NCBI GenBank assembly: GCA_022113835.1
Contig: JAILWY010000001.1
Coordinates: forward strand, 9,424,001 to 9,488,000
Reading direction: 5' to 3'
Length of the DNA stretch: 64,000 nucleotides
Source: Atopsyche davidsoni
Taxonomy: Eukaryota > Arthropoda > Insecta > Trichoptera > Hydrobiosidae
Part shown: one piece after another, positions 10,840 through 23,910 of the stretch
Layout: every line of letters begins with the position of its first letter
Numbering within the stretch: position 1 is the first letter of the stretch
Program-made: the position numbers and the translations under genes
Notes under the pieces: generated by a model
Databases searched by the model: none
Told to the model about the DNA's origin: nothing
The model's input: only the letters and a program-made list of their open reading frames with translations

Positions 10840-11120
10840 GAGGCTCAGTCCATCGTAAATCATCGTTAACGCCGCAGTGGCCGACCGGAACTAGTCGCGG
10901 TCACGTGCCCGCGTGACGTCACAATCTCCATTTCCCACTTGAACGGGATTACTCTTTAACGAGACGAGTTGAACCTGGTTTAACATTTTTTTATTGGCTC
11001 CGACCGAACGGCAGGCTTCCCATACATAATTTAGCGGCGGAGAAGACCCGCTGCAAGGCATGGCTGTTTTTGTGGTAAACACTTTGATTGGTTTGCGAAA
11101 GTCTTTGATCGCGTATTAGC
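10840..11120. promoter_or_regulatory. CRE/E-box GC island, candidate promoter or enhancer
   Basis: A roughly 280-bp GC- and CpG-rich island. It holds a perfect E-box CACGTG (10902-10907) seven bases before a perfect palindromic CRE TGACGTCA (10914-10921), and two inverted CCAAT boxes (ATTGG near 10995 and GATTGG near 11087). The arrangement resembles a CREB/ATF and bHLH-zip responsive promoter. No first exon or linked ORF could be shown. An open minus-strand frame across it has no recognisable domain. Confidence 0.4.
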
Positions 11121-12603
11121 GCCATGCTGTGATGAATAACACATCAACCTTTACGATGTTTTTTTTTTGGGTCGCAGAATTTTCGTTTTATTTTTTTCGT
11201 AGACAAATATAAAATATTATTTACAGGATAAATAAAAAAATGTTTTGTGTGTGACTAGTTTTAAATCCTATCAACTTTATTTTTTTAATTTAGGAAACTC
11301 ATGAAACATTATAACTAAATATTTAGCGATGTGGGTTTTTATAAAAAAAATTATTCATATATCATCCAAACCTTATAAATAAATATACTTACAAGTTTAC
11401 AAAGTATGTTTGCTAATAAAAGTATGTGTGAATAATTAATTTCATTTTTTCGATATCGATTGAGGATCACGAGAATATGAACTGAAATAAAAAAATGTTG
11501 GTTTTTAAATAATCTACACTTTTATGTTTTTGCTGCTAAGTAATGTCATTATCATTAAAAGCTTTCTGGTTTTCTAAATGTACACTCAACTTTATATTTC
11601 TTCTTTTGTACTTAAAAAATATAAACAAGGCTATCGTCCCCGTCTTCATAAGTCAATAGTGTTAGGTTTCAACTTGTAAGTGCGGTTTGAAATCCATTTA
11701 TTTGGACATTTTAGACTTAATCTTTCGAGAAAATACAAACACGGCGTAAAAATCGAGAGCTTTCAAATAACACAATTTTTAAAATAATTCTTCATAAATT
11801 TAGTAATTAAAATTAAAAATTAAATGCGAATTTAGGTTCTAAATTTTTACCAATACTTTTACGCGTGTTTCTTTTTTACCTATTATTATACTATTTTCGC
11901 AAAATTTGGTTTATTTTATTAAAAAAAAACATTAATGTTTTAAAATAACTGGATAAATCAACACAAAACGTTGAGTAAATTTAAATTTAAACATTCGGTT
12001 TTGCTATTCTCCAAGCAAATATTACGACTGATTGAAATATGTTATTTGAAGTAATAACAGTGAATGGTCTGAAATACAAACTGGTGAATTTGGAAAGTAA
12101 ATAAATCATAAACAAACTCATTTTAAAATACTTACTCACTACTTCCTCTAGCAAATAAATATTGAATATGGGAGAGGAGAAACCTACCTAATGAATCCAG
12201 TACATATTTGATAGTTTGTAAAACCGTGCGTATGGAGAATTTATACAATATTCCCTTTGAAAATACGACTTTCCTATCACGGCGCAGTTTATTATTCCCG
12301 AGTTTCTGCACGGAGGTGATTAATTAGTTTCTCTCTTATCCATGATTATCTTATTTTGTCATTTTATACTGCGTTACGTAATGTGTTCCTTTTGAGATGG
12401 GTTGAAAGTGTCACAAACAGAAGAAACAAACTCAAAAACAATGTTAAATAATCATATATCATGACGGTAGTCTCTCTAAAGCCTTAGGTGGAAATATGGT
12501 TTCATTTTATTCACGGAATTATATGTATTACAAATGTTTTTAGAAATGTACCACTGTTCTCAAGACTTTAAAAGGGCATACACACACAAACAAATGTATA
12601 TTA

Positions 12604-12650
<47 letters not shown>

Positions 12651-12884
12651 CACATACTGTTCTCTGTAGTAAAAGTTTAAAGTATTCAGTTGACTACTTT
12701 TAAATTTTAAATACGTTTACCATAATTTCATATACAGATATAAATTCTGAGTCATATAAACTTTTATGAACTATGTTTACTACATAAGCAATTTACCATA
12801 TAGGTATAACTTATGGAAGCATAATCGGATAGGATTAAGTTCATTTTCAAGTGAACGTACATTGGGAGGCACTTTTGAGCTGTT
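11121..12884. other. AT-rich non-coding DNA with a homeodomain/GATA-like patch
   Basis: Mostly AT-rich sequence without ORFs. Around 12290-12350 is a short less AT-rich stretch containing GATTAATTAG and two TTATC words, possibly regulatory. Confidence 0.4.
12609..12649. repeat. (TA)n microsatellite
   Basis: About 20 uninterrupted AT dinucleotides. Confidence 0.95.
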
Positions 12885-13175
12885 CAGTGGTTTCCAAGTT
12901 TTTAAACCACTACAAACCTAAAGCTCACAAAAACTGGATTTTTTTTCACAATAAAATTCAATTTTTTACAATTCTTTTTATTTGTGAATTTTAGAGGACG
13001 TCAATAATTTTTAAGTATACGCGCATCAAACAGTCTCTGATTTCTTGATTTTTTAATACATATAATCGATACTACTATCCGACCAATTCCCATATTATCC
13101 TTGTCGCTCCCTTGTTGGCCTTTAAACCTCCCTAATTTCCCCTGAGGTTACCATCGCCTACTTTGGAAAGCACTG
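12885..13175. mobile_element. hAT-like non-autonomous element (MITE), 291 bp
   Basis: The left end CAGTGGTTTCCAAGT (12885-12899) and the reverse complement of the right end CAGTGCTTTCCAAAG (13161-13175) match at 13 of 15 positions and start CAGTG as hAT ends do. The interior has no coding capacity. The 8-bp flanks (12877-12884 and 13176-13183) do not match, so the target duplication is lost or the copy is old. Confidence 0.5.
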
Positions 13176-13879
13176 GCTTAGAGGATTAAGTACCTACAGA
13201 GAAAGCTTAGGACATCAAGTTCAAATCCTGAAGTTAGGATATAAGTATATCGATTTGTATTTTGTAGCATTTGAATGTAAATGTATATTTTTAAAGCATC
13301 TGTTATAAATAAAAAGCAATCCAAAACTTTTATAGTACCAGTATTTTTTATAAGTCCGTTACAAAATGATACCGGGAAAAATCGTGTTACAGGACGTTTA
13401 ATCTGAATTTTTTTTTTCAAAAAAATACTATAATGTTCTCAAAATTCATTTAATTTGTGATTATTCTACCCTTGTTTATAGATTCAACACTCACCGCTAG
13501 TAACTGCGCAATCGTGAAGTCATAATGTTGACATATCGGAGCACGAGGGCGCGAAGCATATTCGCCATGTTTATATTACCAGAATGGTGTTATTGTCAGG
13601 CTCAGGGAAGTAGCAGATATTTAATATATCAGAAGAAATGACAAGTTGAAATGAGTGTAACAAGTTTGAAATCACCTTGTTTTATAGATAATTAATTCTA
13701 TTTGGTTTTTCTCATTATTATTTTTTGTCTATTTCATTTTGTGTCCAATGTCACAAAACTTTCTGTTCTCCTAATCAAATTTTTGACAAAAGCACAACTT
13801 CCACACAACGACTGCGGAAATTTACTCAATATGTAAATCAGTAGCAAGAAACATTATTATTTTCATTATATTTCTGAAA

Positions 13880-14200
13880 GCACGGCGGCCCGCGCTGCTG
13901 GGAGTCCTTCATTGTTATTTGATGCATCTAGAGCAGGGCAAAGGTAATATTCCGGGTCACGTAATTTCATTACGGAGTGAAAATAACAAGACACGACCCG
14001 CGCCCAAGTCTCTGTGGCACCGCCGGCCTTATCGGCCTACAATTAGGGATTACGGGCCACGGTGTGTTCAAACAAATACGAAATAAAAGGCTTTCGGACT
14101 GTTTGATTAGGCAGTGGAATGTTTTGTCTTTCACATTCGAGAACAAATCAAATAAAAGTGGGGCGGTGAATGAAAACACGCTTTTATTTTGCTTCCAGAT
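13880..14200. promoter_or_regulatory. Candidate conserved regulatory island
   Basis: GC-richer sequence in AT-rich flanks, with homeodomain-type words (CAATTAGGGATTA, near 14040-14055) and CACGT/ATTACG motifs around 13955-13975. Frames open through it on both strands lack ATG starts at their 5' ends and encode nothing recognisable, so I read it as non-coding. Confidence 0.25.
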
Positions 14201-16009
14201 AGTCCCTTTAAAAACTGTAAATATTAACTCTGTCATCGTTCACCGACATTTTTCGGCATCAAAACTGATCTATCCATATAGTCTTATTTTAAACAAAAAA
14301 ATATTTAGTGATGGCTATTGATAATCGAATTCACTTTGCACCATTTTTCTAGACCCTGGAATCTAAAACTGCATTTTATAGAGATCAGACGTTTCAGTTA
14401 TTATACGTGATTAGGGCTGACTTCAGTTGATTGACTACATGCGACTCAACACTTAAAAAGCAAGCTTATCGTGTTTATTAAATTTTGTTCTCAAGGTAGT
14501 TTTTTAAGTATAATAATAAGTTTTTTACTCCCGGTATCTTGAATATACATATTAGAGATGGATTTATTTTTAATGCTAATTCTCCAAATCGTATAGATTT
14601 TCAAACGTTTCAAAGATTGTAGTCGGTTTCTTTTGCGTGATTCTGATTCTAAATAAAAAAGAAAACATTGTTTATAAAACTAACAAAAAAACTTTTGATA
14701 ATTATTTATGCATTATGAGCCTAGAGTTGGCTGGTATCGTGTATTAATAAAAGATGTTTTTTTTTATCTACCTCTCTATTCTTCTTATTTAAAAGAGCTA
14801 AAATCCTCTTCAGCTTAACTCAAGCAGATAGTACAAAAGCAAGTAAATCAAGATGACTTTGTTACCTCCTTTGAGGCACGAGTGGGTCGAATCTGGCATG
14901 GAGCTGTACTCGATAATTGTCTTCCAATTAGTCACAAGTAATTGACTTCTTTTCCAGGCTTCTCCGTATTTTTCCAAGCCCATTGTTTTTTTTACCGAAA
15001 AATAAAAAAAGACAATGTCAACATACATCAGTGCATTAACCATCTTTGTACTTCTATTGTGTCAGTGGTTTTTGTAATTAAAATGTAAGTTTATTATTTG
15101 GGTACTTGTGTGAACAGTAAATATACCGAAATAAGACTTCACCTTGCATTAAATAAAACATTACAGATATTTTTGTTCTAATTTACCGAGTTATGTGTTC
15201 CTAACAATGGACTAATTCACACGCGCAGTTAATGGTGTACTAAATTCTGGGTTTGCCCCTGACACTTCTCGCTTTTAACGTTTTTACCCGGCCAGGTTAG
15301 ATAAATTGCCTATCATTACTAACAATATAATTACAGCAGGATGGTGAGTATAAATTTTGACTTAGACTCGCCTGTCATGCGGAAGAACCGGCAGCTAGAT
15401 TTGGATTCACCCATCAATTTTTCGTTGACAGCCGACTGCGTCATACTTGGCTTGCCACGAAAAAAGCTATCAAAGTCAATTAAATTCAAAATCTTTCTTT
15501 ATTTTTTTATAAATATCGATAGATAAATATACTAAGCATATCAAATTAATTTTTGAAAGAAATCGTTTGTCAGTCCGAATCGTATATTTACATTGTATTA
15601 ACCGCCTTAGATATATATTTGAATTAAACGATAGAATCATGAAAAAAAGGGAAAACTCCTTGAAATAAATTTCGGTTCACGTGTGGTATTCATATCATAT
15701 TGATACCTCAATCCTTTAGACCGTCTTTAGAAAATTAATTAAAAGATACAAATAGACAACCACTTGACTAATGTTAATCAAACGTTGATATCTTCTGTTG
15801 AGTACAAATTATAGCACTATCTTATATTGTATTTAAATAAGCAAGGCGCAAACTCTCAATACGTAAACTATTCTATAAATACTCTTTGAGTTTATGTCAT
15901 AAACAGTTTTCTTTGTATTATGTATAATACATACCAACTCGCTTATAGCACACACACGCCAACTAATGCATGTAAATTTATGTACGTGCATATAGTTCAG
16001 GTGATTCTT

Positions 16010-16240
16010 AGCGAGGCCGTGCAAACTGTTGGGCTGACGTCAACACCGTTAGTCCCCTGTTGTTCTTCCTAACAGGCGTCAGTATAACTACTAAAGGTAC
16101 AGCACACAGTGGCTCCATGTCGCAGGTGCGCTCGTGCCAGCCAGAGGTCAAGGTCAGGGTGTCATTTTATGGGTAGTTCAACCCAGCATAACCTACACCG
16201 GCCCGTATTTGGTATTTGCGTGCTAGTTAACTTCAATTAA
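16010..16240. promoter_or_regulatory. Candidate enhancer with nuclear-receptor site
   Basis: A GC-rich patch containing AGGTCAAGGTCA (16145-16156), which includes the monomeric FTZ-F1/ERR-type site TCAAGGTCA. No coding potential. The motif match is seen; the function is inferred. Confidence 0.3.
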
Positions 16241-16779
16241 TTTACTAGCTTCAAACCTTTTTAATTTAACAGTTATTACTATTACGATTCCAACATTTTC
16301 ATTAGTAGTGAGTGATCATCATCTGTTTATTAAATAGGTTATTATAAAAATTAGATATACATGTTAAACTATTTTTTATTATAAGTTGATAATATCTTAC
16401 TTGCTCATAACACTTTTTGACAATCTGAACTCTTTAAAATAAAAACACAGTTGATTTTCATATTTGAAGGTAAGAATTATATAATGTTTGTTAAAAAAAT
16501 ATGTAAGAGTTCAGTCATTTAGATATCTTAACAAACTTTTACGTTTCCTTAATATTGCCAACATATATAATCTGTCATGTCTCTTTATATAATTAGTCTG
16601 ACAAAGATCTTAAAAATAAAAACACACTTTGAAAAATAATTGTAATCTTTTAGCACTGCACCTTTCAATTTTTGTTTAAATTTAATTATTTTTTTTCTTA
16701 GGGGAACGTGTCATTCGTACACAGATATCAAACATGTCTGTCATTGAGATAAAATTCGTTAACTACTATTTGATGTATT

Positions 16780-17110
16780 CTTGAATTGACTTATAAGCAG
16801 AAGCAACTAGCAGCAATATGCGACACGTGGTGACTCTTATGCGACAAGTCACGTTATCTAACAAAGGCCAGAAGTGGCAAGCGGCCACCAGTCCATTGAA
16901 CAATAAAGGGTTTTCCAGAGCAATATAAAGCAACAACCGTGAGAACTCACTGTCTCGCGGTGAAAAGATTGAAAGTCTGAAAATCGATTCCACTAGACAC
17001 CCCAAGGCTGGATTTTTTTTATAAAGTGTGTTTTTCTTCCCGCTTTCGGGAGAGCTCAGATATTGTGAACAATTTCCCCTCGTAGCTATACGTGCTCGGG
17101 CGTCGTCAAT
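16780..17110. promoter_or_regulatory. Candidate regulatory island
   Basis: A less AT-rich stretch with TATGCGACA occurring twice about 29 bp apart (around 16817 and 16848), each next to a CACGT/TCACGT word. The 79-codon minus-strand frame here has no recognisable product. Confidence 0.2.
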
Positions 17111-17625
17111 TCCACGATATATTTAGACCAGATGTGATTTCCTCTTACAGAAATATCAAGATAATTTGAAAAATAATAACGTCTAACCGTTATGTAAACA
17201 GATTATTTGTTTCATATCACTTCATTATTTTTCTGTTTTATCATTTGTCTTATAAACTAATCATATCAGTATTTCTCACTTACAATACATTTAAAAAAAT
17301 AAATTAAATATCAAATTTTGAAGAAGTAAATGACATATTTCGGAAATATACTTTTGATACATGCAATTCAATGTTGAAAAAAAAAATCTTCCAAAATGAT
17401 GCCTGCAATTACCCTAAAAATTAAATACTTGTTTTTGCATTTTAGCAGCATTAGATATACTTTTAAAATACACATTTCAGTAAGGTCTTAACATGAGCTT
17501 GAACAACAAATATCTTTGAAATGTTGTTTTTTTTATCTTACTCATTCTATTTCATCTGTATAAAATTGTTGGATATTTTAAATTAATTTGAAGGTAGGCA
17601 CTATAACATCATTTCCAAGATTGTC

Positions 17626-17730
<105 letters not shown>

Positions 17731-18379
17731 CAATCACTGTTGAACATAATATTTTCAAAAGCTGTCAAAAATAATATATAAATAAAGATGAAATCACAAA
17801 TATTTTTGGATGTAGATAATAGAAATATTTTAGAATGTTAAAACTACGCGCCATTGTTATTTGAGTTTTTTTTTTCATGAAACTGGGATAAAAAATGTAG
17901 TCTCCTTTTTTCAATTATCTTGAAGTACTTTCGATGGAAATTGTTTGATTCAAAGCAAATTTTCTAAAGATATTTTTTGTCTATTCAATTTTCTCCAAAA
18001 TACGCCAAACTATGCGGGGGTTTCTTTTGAGACCTTTTGGGAAAAGATTCCAAACAGATTTCTCTTCTATAATACAGGAAACTTACATTTTCTAACATGT
18101 TTCCAATTTGAATGTTGATAAAGCCTAAGTTTTACTTTGTAAAACAATATTGGTTTTTTTTTCTAAATAATTTTGCATAACAAGGTAGAAACTCGCCTTC
18201 ATAAATTAATAAAATTTCTCAATAGAAACACTACAGGTAACTTAGCAAATATGTATTCTGCTGTTATCAAAAACCAATTATGTAAAATAATACACCTTAT
18301 AAGCTGTTTGGGTATTCAGGGTCAAATTCAATACAATTATATTCAAATTATGTCCAATCCGCAGTCAAAATTTTCACCG

Positions 18380-18790
18380 TAGCCCGTTTTAAATGTAGGA
18401 TAGGGCCTCGCCATGTTTTGATTGTGTCCCAAAGTTTGTGTACATAATGTGTGTATTTACTGGAAATTTAGGTAATTACCTATCCCAACATGACAACGGG
18501 AACCAGTGCTATAGGCCACCCGTGTTCAAAAGTTACATACATAATCTTTTTGGGGTTTAATTTGAAAAGGTCATTTTATGATAATGAACCTGTCACATGT
18601 GTGGTCAAATCCTGTGTTTATTATAACCATTTACCTGTGGCCATTTCATTAAATTAAAACATTTTTTTTGTAAAAGGTTTTACTGTGGGGTAATGCAAAA
18701 GACCCAACAGATTGTAGCCTGTATAGCGCTGTCACCTACATTTACCTGTTTGTCGACAAAATAGCAACAAAAAGGAAACTCAAAAATAGG
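18380..18790. promoter_or_regulatory. Dense transcription-factor-word island, candidate enhancer
   Basis: About 400 bp, distinctly less AT-rich than its flanks. It contains the 14-bp palindrome TAGGTAATTACCTA (18469-18482) with a homeodomain core, CACATGTGTGGTC near 18594 (E-box overlapping a Runt-type TGTGGT), ACCTGTGG near 18632, and TGTTTGTCGACAAA near 18746 (forkhead-like). It is non-coding in all frames. Confidence 0.3.
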
Positions 18791-21700
18791 GCTACACACT
18801 TAATAATTTGTCGATTATGTTGAAGTTGTACTTAAATAACCAGAAGAAGCCCTGAGTTATATCTCTTGTGAATTTGATCAACAATGATTTTGATGACAAT
18901 TATTTTTTTTTAAATTATACAATAATTTTTAAAATAATAAAATTTCTTAAAAGTATCAGTAATAATAAATATCCAATAGTATAAAAAGAGCCCAACAATC
19001 TCTGCTAAAATATTGATGTATACAGTAATAAAAAACTGAATTCCAATCAGTACTGAAAAATAATGGCTGGTTTGGTTACCAATAAAAAACCTTTTCGCTA
19101 GTAAAAAGTTGATTGCTTGCGTTATGACTATGTTTTGACCAAACAGTAAAATTTGGATATTTTTGTCCGTTGGTCAATGCAGGCACGGAATCGATGACAT
19201 ATCACAATATTATTATTTGTAAACTAAAATTACATTAATATTATCCTAAGACGCTATCGCTTAAGAAAAAGTTTTCAAAACCCACTCCGAAAATATAACT
19301 TTATCTTCTATCATAAATTTTTGGAGTAATAATTAAGCTCGTACATATAACGCCTTTTATGTACTAAAAATATATTATTTAATAAAAATCCGATAGTCAC
19401 TTTAATTGATATGATATTTTTTCTTAACCTAAATATTATGAATTTTAATCAATGAGTTTGTCTCTTGGTTTTAAGGCGAAGTTGTAGAGAGGATAATCAT
19501 GTAAATAGTTTTCATTGCAAGTCATAATTAGTTTATTTTAATTATGTCTAGTATTAAAAATGTTCTTTTTAATGATAATTTTTATTTCACTAGGCAAATT
19601 AAATTTAAATTTGTGAACCGCAAGAAAATTTAAATGTTGACCTTTTTTCAACACAAACAACATATTATTTTACAAATAGAATTCAACAATTTGTTTAATT
19701 ATATTAAATTATTTTTAAACTATTTCCATGTCTTTTTTATTCCTCAGAATCTTTCGTTCTTTGACATGGAAGTGAAAACCTCATGTAACAATTTATATTT
19801 GATAAAAATAGTTTCATGACTGAATAAGTTTTTACGTTGTACGTAGGTAAACTTTTAAGGTCAACACAATTTAAAGCGACACTGCCTCAAAATGCCACGA
19901 AACACAAAACAAAAATAATAATTTTATTACTTCTGTAAAGCTTGCGGGTCTATTTTTTCGGATAATTTTTTCACAGTGAAGTCTCTCGTATTGATGATTT
20001 CATCTTAAAGGTTTTCCATCCATTAAAATTGATGTCACTCAGCCGGTTGACGCAATACAATCATGTACACAAATAACTGGCCTGGAGCCAGAATCTCTCT
20101 CGGGATATGCGCCAGATAGAGCCGTGCCTTGCCACCGAGCTGCGTGACAATAAATTACACCATCATATGAATAAATAATTTGATTTTTTGCCTTTTTGAG
20201 ACAAAAATATTCAAATTCTTTCATACAAAGAATATGGAGTTTTATATATTCAAGTGTCGTCCTGAGCGTTATGAAATTTAAGCAAAATGCGTTTTATTAA
20301 TATACATATATAAAGCTTACATATTCAATGGGGAAAAACCAAACCATTCCTTTTAAATTTTGTGAATTTATTTTATAGGTTGACTGTGATATGTTATTTG
20401 AATTTATTTGAAGTTATTTATATGTAAAGTCTTTATTGTAGTACCGTACAATAGTAATAACCGATAAAGTTTGGCTGAAGTAAATCCGATTCTTTAACAC
20501 TCCACGGGTGTCATTTCTGCAAACCGTCTTGCAGATTCATCATTAATTTAGAAACCGCAACGCTTTTTGTTTCAAAAGTTACGACTCAGACATATTCTCA
20601 GTCCAAGGATGATAAAATATTATTGCAATCTTTCCGGTCCAATGCTACTTCAACTGTAAAAACAATTTTTAATGACGCTGCGAGTTTTAGTTCTTTCTTG
20701 CAATTACTCGTTCCTTTTATGGCCTCCTCGGAATATTCCTTCAAGCAATTCTACTCGGTAAATTCAAATCAAGTTTTGGTGTGTCAATAAATAACGAGCT
20801 TAATATATAATACAATTCATACATCTTATTAAGGAAAACAATTCATCACGCTGGTATTCAAGTTTTTGTTCCTTAATTAGGTGTTGTTGTAGTCAATTAA
20901 GCGTGCCAGCGCAAGAAGTTTTATCAAGAAAGTTGCATAAGTTATGTGTGTGAATATATTTAATAAGCAAAAGAGCTTTGGGTGGAAATAAAACATAAAT
21001 ACTTCTCACTTGGCTCGGCGCCTTAAGATTTCTTCAAACTTCCTACACTTCCTGAAGAATCAAAAACTTCTGAAGAATTGTTTTCCTTTTCTGAATTATT
21101 TATTTATTTGTAAGGAGAGTCGCAGATTTATGGCCAAACTTTGAACGGAAGTGACCGCTACTATTGCGTCTTTGCAGTTGAACGCCTCCATGTCCTCCTC
21201 ATAAATACAGCCTTTTATTATTTGTTAAGTTTCCTTTATAATTATTGATTGCAAAAAACGCACTGAAACTTTTGAAGGTTTTCAGTTTTCATAATCCTTC
21301 ATCTCTTACACACATGAAGTGTGATCTTTTCATAAATCTCAACTATTTCTTACTTTTTTTAAATGTTTTGCTTTCAACAAAGTTGTTGTAATCAAATAAT
21401 TAACAAAATCATATTTTTTAGTTATTAATTTATCTTCAATATTTTTTTAAAAAGCTGCTTTACAAAATTATAAATTTTAGCTTCTTTGTATTGTTTTTTT
21501 TAAACAATTCAATTTATTACAACTAAACAAACATTTTTTTTCACAAATTTATAATTTGTATAGGTCTTGAAAAATAATACTATTAGTAATACATGTTATA
21601 TTGCGTTTATCTTGTTTGAAACTATTAATCAATTCAGTATACTTGCTGTCAGTAAAAGATACACAATTTAATTCTGCAATATAGATAAGTTTTCATTTGA

Positions 21701-22890
21701 CATCTAATATAAAACAACTTTATGGTTAATTTACACTTAAAGTAAAAAATAACAATTAATCAGTAATATGATGATATCTAAACAAAATATTTTAGAAAGT
21801 TATCCTCACTTTAAACTTATACAAATATTGATAGTAACGCACACGTTTCATTGCCTACAACAATTCGCTGTTTGGAATTATATCACAGAGAATTGGTTCA
21901 TATAAATCGTTTATTATACAATATCTCTTTTCGCTCCATTAGAGTCTCTATCGTTTGAATAGTGGCATTGTAATTCCTACAAAAAAATTATCGAATATAG
22001 GATACGATACAATTTCAGAAGCTACAGATTTTTAAAGTGAATTAAAATTACAATATCTTTCACATCTAATGCTTCTGCCTATACCTTTACTTTTGCGGAA
22101 TCTCATTCTATAAGACTACAGCTACCATGACCATTTACTCTACCTTATAAACTCGTATATTCGAATTGACCCCTCTCTGCACTTTCATCCCTACAAATAT
22201 TTTATCAATATCTATCTCATTAATATTTTAATAGTGTTTTAATATTGTTTTTATTTGTTTCAATGATCATTTTAACCGATAAGTAGCGAAGATAATGTTT
22301 ACATCCTTAGTATTTAAATTAAAAGCACGTTTTCTTGGAATAAATTCGAAGTAGAATACTAGCCCACTACTCCACTAAACAATAGCTGTATTTTCAGATT
22401 AATCACTGGTGTTTTCTGTTTTGTGTTCCATAAATCCTGTTCAGGATATTTGTTTTCTGATTAATTTCCTGTCTTGAAAATACATTTAATAAAACTTTCT
22501 CCACCTTCAATACATTTATCTATTATCACGCTCCACCCACTAGCGTTTAAGCTACTTCACATCGGATTGTACCCACTGTTTTCGACATTTATTTCATATT
22601 ATCCGAACCATGAATCATTTCATTTATTCTGCTCAAAACAATACGCACCTTCTCAAAACTATAATTTCACTAACGCCTTTCGTAATCTCATTTATAACTT
22701 CATTCCAAATGCAATTATGGTATCTCTCTTATCTATTCGGCCCACGTACCCGCAGTCATTGTTCCGTGAGATGCGATCTCATGCATCAATTACATATTTT
22801 TAATTAACATAAATTCATATTCTTTGTTCCCACTCTGACCTAATTTGGACGCGACAATTCGAAAACCGCGTTTGTTTGTTTATTTTTCAA
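18791..22890. other. Long AT-rich non-coding stretch
   Basis: No supported gene. A less AT-rich patch at 20040-20160 may be regulatory. From about 22040 to 22800 the plus strand is pyrimidine-rich (C well above G). Frames open there start at non-ATG codons and carry no recognised domain. The strand skew could reflect an unrecognised old element or a transcribed non-coding RNA. Confidence 0.4.
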
Positions 22891-23290
22891 ACGTTTAATT
22901 TCCGGTGACATTTTGGAATAATGGCCGCCGCCGGCCACTCTTGCAGGTCTTGTTGCTTGGCATTGTCCCTATCGGCCGCCGTCGCTTTGTTCGCCTCTAG
23001 TTTAGCTGCAGCCCCTTTGTTGCGATTAAAGAATAAATAAATGAAATGTCAACACTTTATAATTAATCGTCGCACGGAAAGCGCGGAGATAAAATATTAT
23101 TCCGAAACTCACCCCGCCTCAGGGGTTGACACAAGAAACGAGTCAAGCATGAAATTCACAAATTCAGGACCCTCATAGTAGCGGGATGAACATCGCAGAT
23201 GTAACCTTTGTAATTCACTAGCTAACCTGACACACTCGCACTACCGGCTAGCACTGTAGCACGAGAAACCGAGATTGGATTAGAATTAAT
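22890..23290. promoter_or_regulatory. CpG/GC-rich island with Pho/YY1-like site
   Basis: Begins with AATAATGGCCGCC (22917-22929), close to the YY1/Pleiohomeotic consensus (ATGGC core), in a stretch rich in GGCCGCC. The rest is an irregular mix of GC- and AT-rich words. Non-coding. Candidate enhancer or Polycomb-response-type element on motif grounds only. Confidence 0.25.
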
Positions 23291-23639
23291 TGACCAAGTA
23301 AATGTGTTATTTATGGCACTTTAGAAACTTCCCACGGCAAAGCTTTATTTACTGGAAACAAAGCATTTTAATATACATTAATAATATAAATTTAATTTAA
23401 TTTCTTGTTTGGCACCAGATTTGATTTCTAAATTAGCAATCACATAGTTCTGTTATTTCAATTATTGTGAAATTTTTATTTTTATTAATCTATTAAAATC
23501 GAATATTAAATGAATTAATTAATTTGAAGCAATAATTACTTTAGGCTGCGTAATAATTTATTTAGCTCTTGTATGACAGCTCTTGCATATTAATATATTA
23601 GACACATCATGACACTCCTACTGGAAATACAAATTCACA

Positions 23640-23910
23640 GAAGTTAATTTATTTCGGTTCCGCCTCCTCTCCGGAGTCGGGTTTCGCTCGAGTTGATTTG
23701 AATTCTGGGAGGAATGCTACACGAAAATATTAATATTTAAATTACTCGCCGCTTACAAGCATTTTTAATACGCAACTTCTGTGGTGGTGCTTAATTATGG
23801 CCCCAGATGGATACATCTCCATATCAGGAAGAGCCGGAAGTTTATTGGACGCTCGCCAGTTGCAGGTCAGCAGGTAGTCGGTGCAAGATGACCACCTGTT
23901 AAAGTATTCA
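23640..23910. promoter_or_regulatory. GC-richer island
   Basis: An isolated rise in G+C. A 90-codon minus-strand frame (23742-24014) passes through but its translation is not recognisable and its second half is AT-rich. No specific motif cluster stands out. Confidence 0.15.

Noticed and set aside
13174..13228. tRNA-like box A (TGGCTTAGAGG) and box B (AGTTCAAATCC) suggesting a SINE
   Set aside because: Box A overlaps the right end of the hAT-like element, the match is modest and no SINE body or tail follows. Kept only as a weak possibility.
13977..14321. 114-codon open frame as a gene
   Set aside because: It begins at GTG, the opposite strand is open over the same span, and the second half is AT-rich background.
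22474..22803. 109-codon plus-strand frame as a membrane protein
   Set aside because: It starts at TTG; the hydrophobic look follows from pyrimidine-rich composition. I also tried to read the minus strand as LINE reverse transcriptase and could not align it.
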